Origin: a virus
Virus record (IMG/VR): IMGVR_UViG_3300030099_000549
Span: 1-51,195 of that record
DNA length: 51,195 nt
Reading direction: 5' to 3' (one strand)
Positions 1-9,501 of this stretch are shown here, piece after piece (position 1 is the first letter of the stretch; each line of letters starts with the position of its first letter). The position numbers and the translations under genes are program-made. Under the pieces are notes generated by a model. It had not been told where the DNA came from, made no database searches, and saw only the letters and a list, made by a program, of their open reading frames with translations.

Positions 1-1
1 T

Positions 2-346
2 ATTGCCGCACAAATAGGAAATTTTTTCCTCACAGGCGTACAACTTGAGGTAGGCGAACAGGCCACACCATTTGAGCATAGGTCTATTGGAGATGAGTTG
101 GCTAGGTGTCAGAGGTACTTCTGTAAAACTACACAAGTGCGTTACAGTTCTACCGGGGCTACTTATAATTATGTTAATTGGGAGTTCCCTGTTGAAATGA
201 GAACAAACCCAACTATAGGTGGTAATGTCACTGGAACTGCTGATGGTGTTTTTACAGATGCGGCTTCTCGTTATTCGGCTGGTGGTAGCTATGCAAAATT
301 TGGTGCTAATTCAACCACCCCAGCAACAGCAGATGCGGAGTTGTAA
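2..346 (+). CDS. Tail fibre protein, C-terminal fragment (cut by window edge)
   Basis: An open frame enters from before base 1 and ends at a TAA, giving about 114 visible residues. The visible part contains LTGVQLEVGEQATPF, HRS and GDELARCQRYF, a signature I know from the C-terminal ends of many phage tail fibre and receptor-binding proteins. The remainder is a short, glycine- and threonine-rich beta-type stretch. The start lies outside the window. An internal ATG at 98 exists but falls inside the conserved part, so it is not a real start. The role is inferred: distal tail fibre contact with the host surface. It continues the fibre/tip gene set seen at the right end of the window, which suggests the two ends belong to one late tail region. 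Confidence 0.75.
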   Translation: MAAQIGNFFLTGVQLEVGEQATPFEHRSIGDELARCQRYFCKTTQVRYSSTGATYNYVNWEFPVEMRTNPTIGGNVTGTADGVFTDAASRYSAGGSYAKFGANSTTPATADAEL

Positions 347-520
347 ATGAATATTACATCAGCGCAGTACATTAGAAACAGAGATGATACTGATAACATA
401 GTTATTGTCGCAAATATTGACGGTCAAAATATGGAAGTTCCATTAGACCCAGCCAACCGCCACTATGCAGCCATTCTTGAGTGGGTAGCTGAAGGTAACA
501 CAATACAGGATGCAGATTAA
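347..520 (+). CDS. Small acidic protein of unknown function, 57 aa
   Basis: The ATG lies directly after the stop of the fibre gene and the reading frame ends at the base before the next ATG, so the three genes are packed without gaps. The product begins MNITSAQYIRNRDDTDN and contains the segment DPANRHYAAILEWVAEG. I recognise the pattern from small proteins that follow tail fibre genes in marine phages but cannot assign a function. A role in fibre assembly or as a tail accessory is possible from position only. Confidence 0.6.
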   Translation: MNITSAQYIRNRDDTDNIVIVANIDGQNMEVPLDPANRHYAAILEWVAEGNTIQDAD

Positions 521-2518
521 ATGATGCAGTTCAAGGCATTTAAACCACAGGCACTTAATAAGATTGCAGGGGCTATGGGATATCAAGGTGATATGTCACA
601 GTTCCAGCAGTTTATTGAAGAAGACCCACAACGTAAAGCACAGATGGATAGATATACCAATGCGGCACGTATGATGGCTAAAGGTGGTGTGGTTAAGATG
701 CAAACAGGCGGTAACATAAGCCCCGGTGGTGGTAGTGGTGGCATTCAAGCTGGTATTCCCGGTGTATCGTCTAGTGGATTTCCTGCTAACCCACCAGCAC
801 TTGCTCCTGCTTCAACAATGCCTGTTCCTAATCCACAAACAACAACAAATGCACCAGTTAAAGATGTGTCTGAGTACACACAGCAAATGATATCTTCACC
901 TGCTGTGCCTGTTGGTGGTGAAACAGTAGCTATGGGCGTAGCTACAGACCCTTCACAAGAACTTGCTGCAGGTACAGGTGAAATAACAGGTCAGATGCCT
1001 GTAGTTAATCCTGCCCTTGCTTCAACAGCAACCTCAACACCGACACAACAAACACAAGCTAATGTAATGCAAGCAGAGCAAGCAACAGGTGCTGTAAACA
1101 CTGCATTGCAAGCCACTCAAGCAGCACAGGCTAACCCTCAAGACCCACGGGCGCAGGTAACTGCTGCCCAGCAAACAGCCTCGTCTGTGGGCAACCTACA
1201 AGCTGCACAGGGCAATGCTATTCTGATGAATAATCCTCAACAGAGGCAAATTCAACAGGGTGAACTTATTAGTGGTACAGGTGTAGATGCTACAAAAGCT
1301 GCACAGGCTACTGCTCAGACACAAGCTGCTGCTGCATCAGCACAACCATCACAGCAAGCACTGGTACAAGGTCAGCTTGCTAACTTAGCTAATCAATTTA
1401 CTGGCACTAATCCACCTGCGTGGGCTGCAGGTGCTATTCGTACAGCCAATGCACAGATGTCTGCTCGTGGTTTAGGTGCTTCGTCACTAGCTGGTCAGGC
1501 TATTGTGCAAGCAGCTATGGAAGCATCACTTCCAATTGCACAAGCAGATGCAAATATTATTGCACAATTTGAACAACAGAACTTGTCAAATCGTCAACAA
1601 TCTGCTATGCTTGCAGCAGAACAACGTGCTAAGTTTTTAGATATTGAATTTAATCAATCTTTCCAAGCAAAGGTACAAAACGCTGCTCGTGTAGCTGACG
1701 TAGCTAATCAGAACTTTACTGCTGAACAACAAATTGCTCTTGAAAACTCTCGTATTGCTAACAGCATGAACTTACAAAACCTGTCTAATACACAGGCACT
1801 TATAATGGCAGAAGCAGCAGGGCTGTCACAGTTAGACACATCAAACTTAAATAACAGGCAACAAGCTGCTGTACAAAATGCAAATTCATTTTTGCAAGTT
1901 GATATGGCTAACTTGTCCAACCAGCAACAGACAGAAATATTTAAAACTCAACAGCGTATTCAGTCAATGTTTAATGACCAAGCTGCAGAAAATGCATCAC
2001 GTCAATTTAATGCCACAAGTCAAAATCAAGTAGACCAATTCTTTGCTAACCTTGCACAACAAACATCACAGTTTAATGCAGCACAGCAAAACTCACAGGC
2101 ACAATTTAATGCAGGGCAAGTAAATACTATTGAGCGTTTTAATTCTGAAATGATTAATCAACGTGACCAGTTTAATGCACAAAACCAAATGGTCATAGCA
2201 CAGAGTAATGCACAGTGGCGTAGAGAGATTGCTACTGCTGATACTGCTGCAATCAATCGTGCTAACGAACTTAATGCTAATGCTATTTTAGATATTAGTA
2301 AAACAGCATATAATAATCTTTGGCAATACTATGCTGATACAATGGAGTGGGCATGGACATCTGCTGATAATGCTGCAGATAGAATGAACCAGTTAGCTGT
2401 AGCAAAAATATCTGCTGATTCTGATGCAAATATTCAACAGTTAAAGAATAGCGCAGATTCAAGTAATTCATTGGGTAGATTTGCAGTTGATATGTTTAAG
2501 ACTATATGGAGTCCGTAA
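521..2518 (+). CDS. Large Gln/Asn/Ala-rich virion protein, 665 aa
   Basis: Residues 1-50 form a compact start (MMQFKAFKPQALNKIAGAMG), followed at 51-64 by MMAKGGVVKMQTGG, a motif that recurs in other proteins of this genome. Residues about 65-190 are low-complexity Pro/Gly/Thr. The rest is a very long Gln/Asn/Ala-rich, probably alpha-helical region with repeated units such as QFNAAQQNSQAQFNA and RFNSEMINQRDQFNAQN, ending in an aromatic patch (NNLWQYYADTMEWAW). No enzymatic motif is seen. Length, repeats and place in the late run suggest a structural or ejected internal virion protein. The function is inferred; the coding call is certain. Confidence 0.8.
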   Translation: MMQFKAFKPQALNKIAGAMGYQGDMSQFQQFIEEDPQRKAQMDRYTNAARMMAKGGVVKMQTGGNISPGGGSGGIQAGIPGVSSSGFPANPPALAPASTMPVPNPQTTTNAPVKDVSEYTQQMISSPAVPVGGETVAMGVATDPSQELAAGTGEITGQMPVVNPALASTATSTPTQQTQANVMQAEQATGAVNTALQATQAAQANPQDPRAQVTAAQQTASSVGNLQAAQGNAILMNNPQQRQIQQGELISGTGVDATKAAQATAQTQAAAASAQPSQQALVQGQLANLANQFTGTNPPAWAAGAIRTANAQMSARGLGASSLAGQAIVQAAMEASLPIAQADANIIAQFEQQNLSNRQQSAMLAAEQRAKFLDIEFNQSFQAKVQNAARVADVANQNFTAEQQIALENSRIANSMNLQNLSNTQALIMAEAAGLSQLDTSNLNNRQQAAVQNANSFLQVDMANLSNQQQTEIFKTQQRIQSMFNDQAAENASRQFNATSQNQVDQFFANLAQQTSQFNAAQQNSQAQFNAGQVNTIERFNSEMINQRDQFNAQNQMVIAQSNAQWRREIATADTAAINRANELNANAILDISKTAYNNLWQYYADTMEWAWTSADNAADRMNQLAVAKISADSDANIQQLKNSADSSNSLGRFAVDMFKTIWSP

Positions 2519-2520
2519 AA

Positions 2521-2709
2521 ATGTCTAATACAGTTATTAATGGGGCAAGGCAAGCTATATATACTGCTAGAAAAAGAATGAAGGACTATAAACCTGTTGA
2601 GACTGAAACTAAAGAAACAGGTCTTTTACAGCGTCCAGAAAAAAAGCAGGATAAAGACGACCCTTTTATTGAAGATTTAATTATGCGTATAAGGAATACA
2701 AATGCTTAA
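2521..2709 (+). CDS. Small charged protein, 62 aa
   Basis: I take the ATG at 2521, two bases after the upstream stop, because a GGAG lies nine bases before it; an in-frame ATG at 2506 would overlap the previous gene. The product is basic in its first third (RQAIYTARKRMKDYK) and lysine- and aspartate-rich later (EKKQDKDDPFIEDLIMRIRN). No family is recognised. It is translationally coupled to both neighbours, overlapping the next gene by eight bases, which points to a virion or assembly role. Confidence 0.6.
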   Translation: MSNTVINGARQAIYTARKRMKDYKPVETETKETGLLQRPEKKQDKDDPFIEDLIMRIRNTNA

Positions 2710-3208
2710 CGGACAAACCACACCTATGTCAGTGGATGCACCTATCCCCGGACAGTCTTTGACTGCACCTTTGGGTGATAGACCGTGGCAAAATCCCTCT
2801 CGTTATAGCACAGTTGAAGAGGCTATTCAATATTATATGCCTAGACTTACAAGTAGCAGCATGGGTGGACAGCTTATGGATATGCTTGAAATGGGTATAC
2901 CTATAGATACTATTGTTGATACTGTGCAGCTTGGCGGTGTTATGGAAGGTGTGCATAGCGTGGATGTAGGTATTCTTGTGTCACCTGTATTAGCAGAAGC
3001 AATAGAACAAATGGCTATCGCAGCAGAGGTTGACTACAGGGTAGAAGGTCAAGAAGTAGATGAAAATATTCCTGCCGATTCTCAGATTGCAGTAGCTATG
3101 ATGAAAGCTGCAAAGTCTACAGGAGAACAGATAAAAGAAGCACCAGAAGAAGTTCAAGAAAAAATAGAAGAGCCGCAGCCTAAAGGCTTAATGGCACGGA
3201 GAGCATAA
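2702..3208 (+). CDS. Late protein of unknown function, 168 aa
   Basis: The product opens with PIPGQSLTAPLGDRPWQNP and then a helical segment (EEAIQYYMPRL, QLMDMLEMGIPIDTIVDTVQL). The second half is a small helical region and a strongly charged tail (EEVQEKIEEPQPKGLMARRA). The proline-rich opening followed by the EEA-Y-RL segment is a pattern I recall from conserved proteins next to large structural genes in marine podoviruses, but no biochemical role is known to me. It overlaps the preceding gene by eight bases and the next ATG follows its stop at once. Confidence 0.7.
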   Translation: MLNGQTTPMSVDAPIPGQSLTAPLGDRPWQNPSRYSTVEEAIQYYMPRLTSSSMGGQLMDMLEMGIPIDTIVDTVQLGGVMEGVHSVDVGILVSPVLAEAIEQMAIAAEVDYRVEGQEVDENIPADSQIAVAMMKAAKSTGEQIKEAPEEVQEKIEEPQPKGLMARRA

Positions 3209-3209
3209 C

Positions 3210-4370
3210 ATGGCATTTATTCTGTCCTCATTTTTAGGTGGTGCTGCAGAACGTGCTTCTGAGATTATGGAAGAAGAGCGTAAGAACACGCAAAAAATTG
3301 TTGATTCTTCTATGCGTCTATGGACTGAGTTAGGCATACCAGCCTATAAAGAACATAAAGATAAAACAAAAAAACTATCTATGCAATTTGATACTTTAAG
3401 TAGAATGGGATATAACACAGACCAAATTGAATTAGCTGCACGTGATGGCGATTTGAATGCTTTAATTGAATATAGTAGAAAAGCACAAGAAGGAAAGTTG
3501 GGAAAAGATTTTAAGTTTGTACCTGCAGAAGTTGTAAGACTTTCTCCTGATTATAAAGATTCAGGTAGAACAAAAGCGGATTTTCTTGAAAGTGTTTTAG
3601 GTAAAGTTGAAAGAGGCATGGATTTATCTGATGCTATTGAAGATGCTGGTGGTCAAAAAACTGGTTTCTTAGGTCAAGACCTATCAGCTATTGCAAGAAA
3701 AAGAGCAGATGCATATGAGACAGGATTGGGTGCTAATGTACAAACTTTAGCAGCTTTTGCACGTGGTGATGTTACTCCTTCAGAAGCACCACCTTCTGTT
3801 ACAGGCACAATAACTATGTATGACCCAACTGCAGAAGCACAGGCTGAAGCTACATTGCAAGGTGGTGCAGCAGGACAACCCGGTGTTATTTCTACACGTA
3901 ACTTTATCTCTAGTCAAGTTGCAGGACGTGTAGGTGGTAAGGGTATGTTAGGTCCAAATGGACAAATACTTTATCAACACGAACAAGTGGATGTACAAAA
4001 TAAAATTAACTCTCTTGTTGCAGAAGAAGTTGCTAAGAAAAAACAAAATAGATTTAGTGCTAATGACTTGTTAGAAATAGAAGAAATAGTTCTTTCTAGG
4101 ATGCAAGAAGAGCATAATATTGGTACAGTTTCAAAAGGCAGCACTGAACAAACTTTGCAACCTGATGCATCTGACCCTATAACAATGGAAAAAGATGTAA
4201 TTCTTCGTATAGGTAAGATGCCAGATGATGCAGGTAGACAAAAAGCAGACTTAATAAATGATACTGTAGATAAAATATATAAGTATTATTTAGAAAAGGA
4301 TGGAGAGGAGATAGCAAAGCAAAAAGCTGCTGAAGCTAGAGAAAGAATGATTAAGTCAATCACGGGTTGA
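3210..4370 (+). CDS. Coiled-coil-rich late protein, 386 aa
   Basis: The N-terminus (AFILSSFLGGAAERASEIMEEERK) is a short hydrophobic stretch leading into a charged helix. Residues about 50-200 are helical. A central Gly/Ala/Thr-rich region follows, and the last 130 residues are again charged helices (EEVAKKKQNRFSANDLLEIE and later). No catalytic motif is seen. A hydrophobic start plus long helices in the late run fits an ejected or internal core protein similar in role to the T7 internal proteins; that is inference from layout, not homology. Confidence 0.7.
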   Translation: MAFILSSFLGGAAERASEIMEEERKNTQKIVDSSMRLWTELGIPAYKEHKDKTKKLSMQFDTLSRMGYNTDQIELAARDGDLNALIEYSRKAQEGKLGKDFKFVPAEVVRLSPDYKDSGRTKADFLESVLGKVERGMDLSDAIEDAGGQKTGFLGQDLSAIARKRADAYETGLGANVQTLAAFARGDVTPSEAPPSVTGTITMYDPTAEAQAEATLQGGAAGQPGVISTRNFISSQVAGRVGGKGMLGPNGQILYQHEQVDVQNKINSLVAEEVAKKKQNRFSANDLLEIEEIVLSRMQEEHNIGTVSKGSTEQTLQPDASDPITMEKDVILRIGKMPDDAGRQKADLINDTVDKIYKYYLEKDGEEIAKQKAAEARERMIKSITG

Positions 4371-4378
4371 GATGAGCA

Positions 4379-7300
4379 ATGCTAAAAAGCTACAATCAAA
4401 AAGATAGCATTACAGAAGAAGAGTTGCTATCCGACATAGATTTTATTAGAGATGCTGGCCTCTTCCTTAGAGAAAGAGATGGTATAGAAGAACCTCTTTC
4501 AGCACAAGACACGTATGACAAGTTTATGGAGCATATGCGTTACCAAAATGTAAACGAGGTAACTGCTCTTCGTGACCTTGAATACGCACAAAATGCTGAC
4601 CTTGAAGGTAAACAAAGATTTGCTAGACTAATTGATGTGTATGATAAAACGGATACATCTTTTGGTGGTAAGATGATGTTTGATTACATACAAGGTGTAG
4701 CAACCGCCCCCTCTACATATCTTGGTTTAGCTACAGGCGGCTTTGGTAAAGCTGCATCTGTTGCTGGTACACAAGCTGCTAAAGTAGGCTTGCGTACAGT
4801 GCTGTCTAAAACTATGCGTGAAGCAACTAAAACTGCTGGACGCAGAGCATTAGCAGCAGGTACAGTTGAGGCTACTATTGGTGCGGGTCAAGCAATGTCG
4901 CAAGAGCAAGTTCGTGTAGAGACAGGCTTACAAGATAAAATTGACGCAGGTAATGTAGCACTTACTGCTGGCATTTCTGGTGTAACAGGTGGTTTGTTGT
5001 CTTTTCCTGTAGCAAAACGTGCTATAACAAAAGGCAAAGAAGCAGATGAGTTATACGAAGCAGCACAGTTTGCTGCGGCTGAAAAAGCAAATAAGGCAAG
5101 TGAAGCTACAGCACGTGTACTCAAAGAAAATTCCCAAAAAGATATAACACGGGTACAGCGTGGACTAAACCAGCTTGACCCTACAAAAGTAGCCATAGGG
5201 CGTAAGTTAAAACAAGACTTACAGCCCGGTGAAACTATGGAAGCTGCACTAGGTTCTGATGTATTTAGGAATATCACTGCTGCAACTTTACAGGTTTCTA
5301 AAAAACTACAACTAAAAAAAGGTGAAAGAATAACTGAGGGTATAACAAGATTAATTAAAAATGGTGAACTTGATGTTAAAGACATTCGTAATATTATGGA
5401 TGAACACAATCTTACTCTTGATCAGTTTTCTCTTGTGTACTACGCAGAAATGTCAGAAGCTGGACGCACACTGGCACAAGCTAGTATAGTAAAACGTGCG
5501 GTTGACCCTAAATTAAAATCTGCTAGAGATGTTGTTGATGGATTTGTTGATGACTTAGATAAATTAAATGAAGCAGGTGTGTCACCTCTATCGGGTAAAG
5601 AAGCTAGACGTGCTGTTGTTGACGCTGAAAGAAAACATTACATAAAAGACTTAGATAGCTTGCGTCTTGGTTTGATGACATCTCAGCTTGCTACTACCAT
5701 GCGTAACAATATCAATGGTGGCTTTCGTATTGGTATAGATGCTACTACACGTGCTTTTGATAACGTACTTAACCTACGTAATCCATTGGACGGTACATTT
5801 GATGTAGCTAAGTATGCATTTAATCCACAAGAAGCAAGTGTTATACGTCAAATATACACAGATGCTTTTCCTGAAGAGGCAGCTAAACTATTTAGAGAAG
5901 CGGCTGACCTGTCAGCAGTTACATCTTCAGAAACAGTTCTAGCAAAAATAGGAAGAAAAGCAAACTTTCTAAACACAGCATCTGATAACTTTTTTAAAAG
6001 TGCAGTTATGGCTGCATCATTGCGTAGAAGATTATCTGATAGTGGCGCAGACCTAAACGACATCATCAGAAAAGGTGAGTTCAACCGCATAGATACAGAA
6101 ATTATGCAGGGTGCTATTGATGATGCGTATGAATTTACATACCAGAGTAACTTTAAAGGAAATGATAAGTACAGTAAAGTTGTTCGTGGTTTTTTAAATG
6201 CACACCAAGACTTTCCATTCCTTATCTCCACCTTTATGCCCTTCCCAAGATTTATTGCAAATCAGTTAAAGTTTATCTATCAACATGCTCCTTTGATGAG
6301 CCTTGCAAATCCTCTTGACCAAACAAACACAAGTAAAAAACTAGCCAGACAAATGACAGGCATGGCTATGCTTGGTACTGCTCTTGCTTGGAGGGTGAAA
6401 CAAGGTGAAACAAATAATTGGTATGAGATAAAAACTAATGATGGTAAGATTGTAGACGGTAGACCTGTTTATGGTCCTTTTGCACCTTTCATGCTTGCTG
6501 CAGATTTAATGTATCGTGGTTATAATGGCACTCTTCCTACATCTGGTAGCAAGTATTTTAGGGATGCGTCACAGGCACTACTAGGCTCTACCTTTAGAAC
6601 AGGCTTTGGTCTGTATATGCTTGACCAGCTATGGACAGATGTAGGTAATCAAAAAACACCAAAGGTAATTGGTGAAGCAGTGGGTAATCTTATCAATACC
6701 TATACTCTTCCACTGTCTGTTGTAAAAGATTTCTATGCACCATTTGACCCTGAGTCACGTTTTATTCCTGAGACACGAACAGGTGAAGCGGATGAAGAAG
6801 TTAGTTTCTTTAAAATTATCTACGAAACAGCACTTGCTCGTGGTACACGTGCGTTACCTGACACTGCCATAGGTGGATACGAAAGACCTGCACGTTCTCC
6901 TTTTCAAACAGGTCCGTTAAAAGCAGTTGACTCTGTGGAAAAACAATTGTTTGGTATGGGTAAACGTCCACAGAAAACACTTCTTCAGAAAGAGATGGCA
7001 CGTCTTAACATTGATACCTATGAATTGTACAAACGTCAACCTAATGACAAGTTAGATATGTACATTCGTCAAGAGTTATCACGAGAAGATGGTGCGTTAA
7101 ATTTAACTGACACACTTGAAAATGTTATTTTGGGGGAGACTTATCAAAATAAAAATATTCCAGAAAGAAGACAGGAACTTTCTGTTCGTGTAAAAAAATT
7201 AGTGGAGAAAGCAAAAGAGAGGGCAACTTCCCGTATGGAAAGAGAAGCTGCTGAAGCAGGAGAACCATTTACATCTCTTGACCTTACCGCTTGGGAAAGA

Positions 7301-7483
7301 ACACCTAAAAACATAAAAGATATTGTTCAGTTACTGTATGAAGAAAAGTATGGTGGTGGTGGTTCTATTATCGCAGAAAGAGGTAACTCCATTGCCGTTC
7401 GTGGAAGAGATATGAATGTGCTTCGTTGGGCAGTAGAAACAGCAAATAATGAGGCTGTAAAAACAGGTGGAGTTGCACGGTGA
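4379..7483 (+). CDS. Very large late protein, probable internal/ejection protein, 1034 aa
   Basis: This is the longest gene in the window. Residues about 95-210 are Ala/Gly-rich with hydrophobic stretches (GGFGKAASVAGTQAAKVGL; VALTAGISGVTGGLLSFPVA). The middle is long helical sequence, and residues about 610-680 hold an aromatic/hydrophobic segment (FLISTFMPFPRFIANQLKF; TGMAMLGTALAWRV). The last 200 residues are charged helices. There is no transglycosylase or nuclease motif that I can see. Size, alternating amphipathic and hydrophobic regions and position between other virion-type genes resemble the large ejected proteins of podoviruses that form a channel across the envelope. The call is by analogy. 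Its end overlaps the next gene by four bases. Confidence 0.65.
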   Translation: MLKSYNQKDSITEEELLSDIDFIRDAGLFLRERDGIEEPLSAQDTYDKFMEHMRYQNVNEVTALRDLEYAQNADLEGKQRFARLIDVYDKTDTSFGGKMMFDYIQGVATAPSTYLGLATGGFGKAASVAGTQAAKVGLRTVLSKTMREATKTAGRRALAAGTVEATIGAGQAMSQEQVRVETGLQDKIDAGNVALTAGISGVTGGLLSFPVAKRAITKGKEADELYEAAQFAAAEKANKASEATARVLKENSQKDITRVQRGLNQLDPTKVAIGRKLKQDLQPGETMEAALGSDVFRNITAATLQVSKKLQLKKGERITEGITRLIKNGELDVKDIRNIMDEHNLTLDQFSLVYYAEMSEAGRTLAQASIVKRAVDPKLKSARDVVDGFVDDLDKLNEAGVSPLSGKEARRAVVDAERKHYIKDLDSLRLGLMTSQLATTMRNNINGGFRIGIDATTRAFDNVLNLRNPLDGTFDVAKYAFNPQEASVIRQIYTDAFPEEAAKLFREAADLSAVTSSETVLAKIGRKANFLNTASDNFFKSAVMAASLRRRLSDSGADLNDIIRKGEFNRIDTEIMQGAIDDAYEFTYQSNFKGNDKYSKVVRGFLNAHQDFPFLISTFMPFPRFIANQLKFIYQHAPLMSLANPLDQTNTSKKLARQMTGMAMLGTALAWRVKQGETNNWYEIKTNDGKIVDGRPVYGPFAPFMLAADLMYRGYNGTLPTSGSKYFRDASQALLGSTFRTGFGLYMLDQLWTDVGNQKTPKVIGEAVGNLINTYTLPLSVVKDFYAPFDPESRFIPETRTGEADEEVSFFKIIYETALARGTRALPDTAIGGYERPARSPFQTGPLKAVDSVEKQLFGMGKRPQKTLLQKEMARLNIDTYELYKRQPNDKLDMYIRQELSREDGALNLTDTLENVILGETYQNKNIPERRQELSVRVKKLVEKAKERATSRMEREAAEAGEPFTSLDLTAWERTPKNIKDIVQLLYEEKYGGGGSIIAERGNSIAVRGRDMNVLRWAVETANNEAVKTGGVAR

Positions 7484-9474
7484 AAGCAATCACAGGTGAG
7501 TTAGACTTAAATTTATTTAATGCTGACGATGAAAACAATACTGCGTTTTACCCTTCTGTTACACTAGAGGGGTTAAAAACAGCAGGTGAATTTGCTTTAG
7601 ATATAACCCCTATAGTTGGTGATATCAAAGCTGCTACTGAACTGCCAGAAGATATGCGTATGGCACGTGCGCTTATTGAAGAGGGTTACGAAGAAGGTGA
7701 CATTATTGACATGGGATTAGGTGGTGCGCTTGGCGCATTGTCTATTGCAGGTTTTATACCAGCAGGTGGTGCAGTAGCTGATGTCATAAAGAAGGGTGTG
7801 AAGGAAACCGCTAAATCACGTATGTCTGAACAGACAAAAGAGATGTTAGAACGGCAAGCTAGGATTTCTGAACGTGCAGAGATACTGGCAAAAGATAAGG
7901 GTATCTTAACAAAAGATGTAGGCACTCAGTTCCGTGGTAGAAATGTTCCTCAAGGACAATTGCATAGAGCAGAGTTTAGTGGTGAACCAAAAGAAAAACC
8001 TACACCTAAAGTGTTTCATGGTGCTGCAAGTATGCGTCAGGCAAGCAAGTCAGACATGGCTGAAGGCATAGAAGATTTAAACAATATGCAAGAAGCATAT
8101 ATTAAATCTGGGTCTAATAAAATGTTTGATTTATTAAGTGATAAGAGAGTAGGGGCAGTACAAGGTCAACCTTTTAATAGCCCTGACCAAGTTTTAAATA
8201 TGGATGACATTATTAAATTTCAAGAGGACCGTCCTTTTGATGGGATTCAAGTGCCTATTCTTCGTGAGCCTAATCAACCTATTGATGTAGTTACTACTAA
8301 AATAGTACAAGACGGAGATAATAAAAGGTTGTATAGAGTTAAAGAATTTAATACAGAAACTGGAGAGACAGGCGATGTTATAGGTTTTATTACTCCAGAC
8401 GCTAGTAATAACATAACAAAAGGAGAATTAGATTTTAACTTTAAAACAATATCAGACTCTGCGTCTAAAGTTATGGACAGAAAAGCAACCAGAACACGTG
8501 CTGAAAAAATACGTGAGGAAGGTCTTCAGTCTTTTAAAGATTTTAGGGGTGAAGTAGGGTTGGATAAATTTGCTACTGGACAACATGCAGAATTAAAAGA
8601 ACCAATGATGTCATTTTCTCGTGACCCATTAGTAGCTATGAAGCCGGGATTTGGTGCTGGGGATACAGAAAACATTATATATGCAGACTTGCCACCAGAG
8701 TTAACTAGGAATATGACTCCTGAAGAATATAAGAAAGCCATGATATATGGTAAGGGCAGTTTACCACTAAGAGAACCGGGGCAGATAGGTTTTAGACTTC
8801 CAAAGAGTATACATCTTGAAGGTGAAGAAGCGATAACAAATCCTGAGTTGCTCGATGCTAAAGTCTTAGCAGATAATTATAGACTTGAACAGAAGGTTCA
8901 ACGAGGTCAGGATATGGTGAACGACATAATTAAAAAGAAGGACACCATATATACAGATGTTCAGTATCCTATCTCTACTAAAGGTGCAAGACAAGTATAT
9001 GATAGAACAAGAGAAGTTCTAAACAAGTTGCAATCTCTTGGTCAGTTTACAGAACAATATGGCGCACGTGGCACGTATGATGATTTATTAGAAACTTTAT
9101 TAGACCAAAATAAAAGCAATGATTTTCTTGAAGCAATCGGCACGCTTCCTGATAACTTACCAGAAGGACAGCGGAAAAAAATTGCAACAAGTATAAGGTC
9201 TATATTAGGTACAATGTCTAAAAAAGATACGTTAGGTGCTAGGTTTAAAGCAAAAGAGGTTCTCTCTGGTGTACCTGATAAAGATTTGAATGATGCATTG
9301 TTTAGTACAAAAAGTTTAAGTGTTAAAAAGAAACAAGAATTAGAGGATGCTGGTCTAGGAATATATATGAACGGTGAGATTGATACAGAGAAGTTAGGAT
9401 ACAAAGACCTTAAACGATTGCTGTTCTTGGGAACACAGAAAATGAACAGAGGCGGGTTAGCCTCACATAAATAA
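7480..9474 (+). CDS. Late protein with an ADP-ribosyltransferase-like segment, 664 aa
   Basis: The start is GTG (4-base overlap with the previous stop). Residues 35-105 are a hydrophobic glycine-rich pre-domain (DITPIVGDIKAATELP, GGALGALSIAGFIPAGG), which resembles the N-terminal part of phage and secreted toxin-type proteins. Residues 177-183 read KVFHGAA, 378-383 SFSRDP and 443-452 SIHLEGEEAI. These sit in the order expected of an H/Y/E or R/S/E ADP-ribosyltransferase fold (His-containing strand, S-x-S-like strand, E-x-E-like turn), but spacing is long and the match is only by eye. The C-terminus is helical and ends MNRGGLASHK, a tag-like motif shared with other proteins here. If the ART reading is right the protein could be ejected and modify a host target. 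A purely structural role is the alternative. Confidence 0.6.
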   Translation: MKAITGELDLNLFNADDENNTAFYPSVTLEGLKTAGEFALDITPIVGDIKAATELPEDMRMARALIEEGYEEGDIIDMGLGGALGALSIAGFIPAGGAVADVIKKGVKETAKSRMSEQTKEMLERQARISERAEILAKDKGILTKDVGTQFRGRNVPQGQLHRAEFSGEPKEKPTPKVFHGAASMRQASKSDMAEGIEDLNNMQEAYIKSGSNKMFDLLSDKRVGAVQGQPFNSPDQVLNMDDIIKFQEDRPFDGIQVPILREPNQPIDVVTTKIVQDGDNKRLYRVKEFNTETGETGDVIGFITPDASNNITKGELDFNFKTISDSASKVMDRKATRTRAEKIREEGLQSFKDFRGEVGLDKFATGQHAELKEPMMSFSRDPLVAMKPGFGAGDTENIIYADLPPELTRNMTPEEYKKAMIYGKGSLPLREPGQIGFRLPKSIHLEGEEAITNPELLDAKVLADNYRLEQKVQRGQDMVNDIIKKKDTIYTDVQYPISTKGARQVYDRTREVLNKLQSLGQFTEQYGARGTYDDLLETLLDQNKSNDFLEAIGTLPDNLPEGQRKKIATSIRSILGTMSKKDTLGARFKAKEVLSGVPDKDLNDALFSTKSLSVKKKQELEDAGLGIYMNGEIDTEKLGYKDLKRLLFLGTQKMNRGGLASHK

Positions 9475-9501
9475 GGGGGCAATTAAGCCCCCTCTTTTAT
9501 T
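9475..9501. terminator. Bidirectional intrinsic terminator between convergent modules
   Basis: A perfect 6-bp stem (GGGGGC at 9475-9480, GCCCCC at 9487-9492) with a 6-base loop is followed by TCTTTTATT on the plus strand. It starts one base after the stop of the plus-strand late gene and faces the end of the minus-strand early module. A run of A lies in the loop and upstream, so it may work in both directions. Confidence 0.8.

Noticed and set aside
4888-5409. Minus-strand ORF (173 aa) opposite the 1034-aa gene
   Set aside because: Ser/Ala/Cys-rich antisense shadow with no ribosome site, no coupled neighbours and no recognisable motif.
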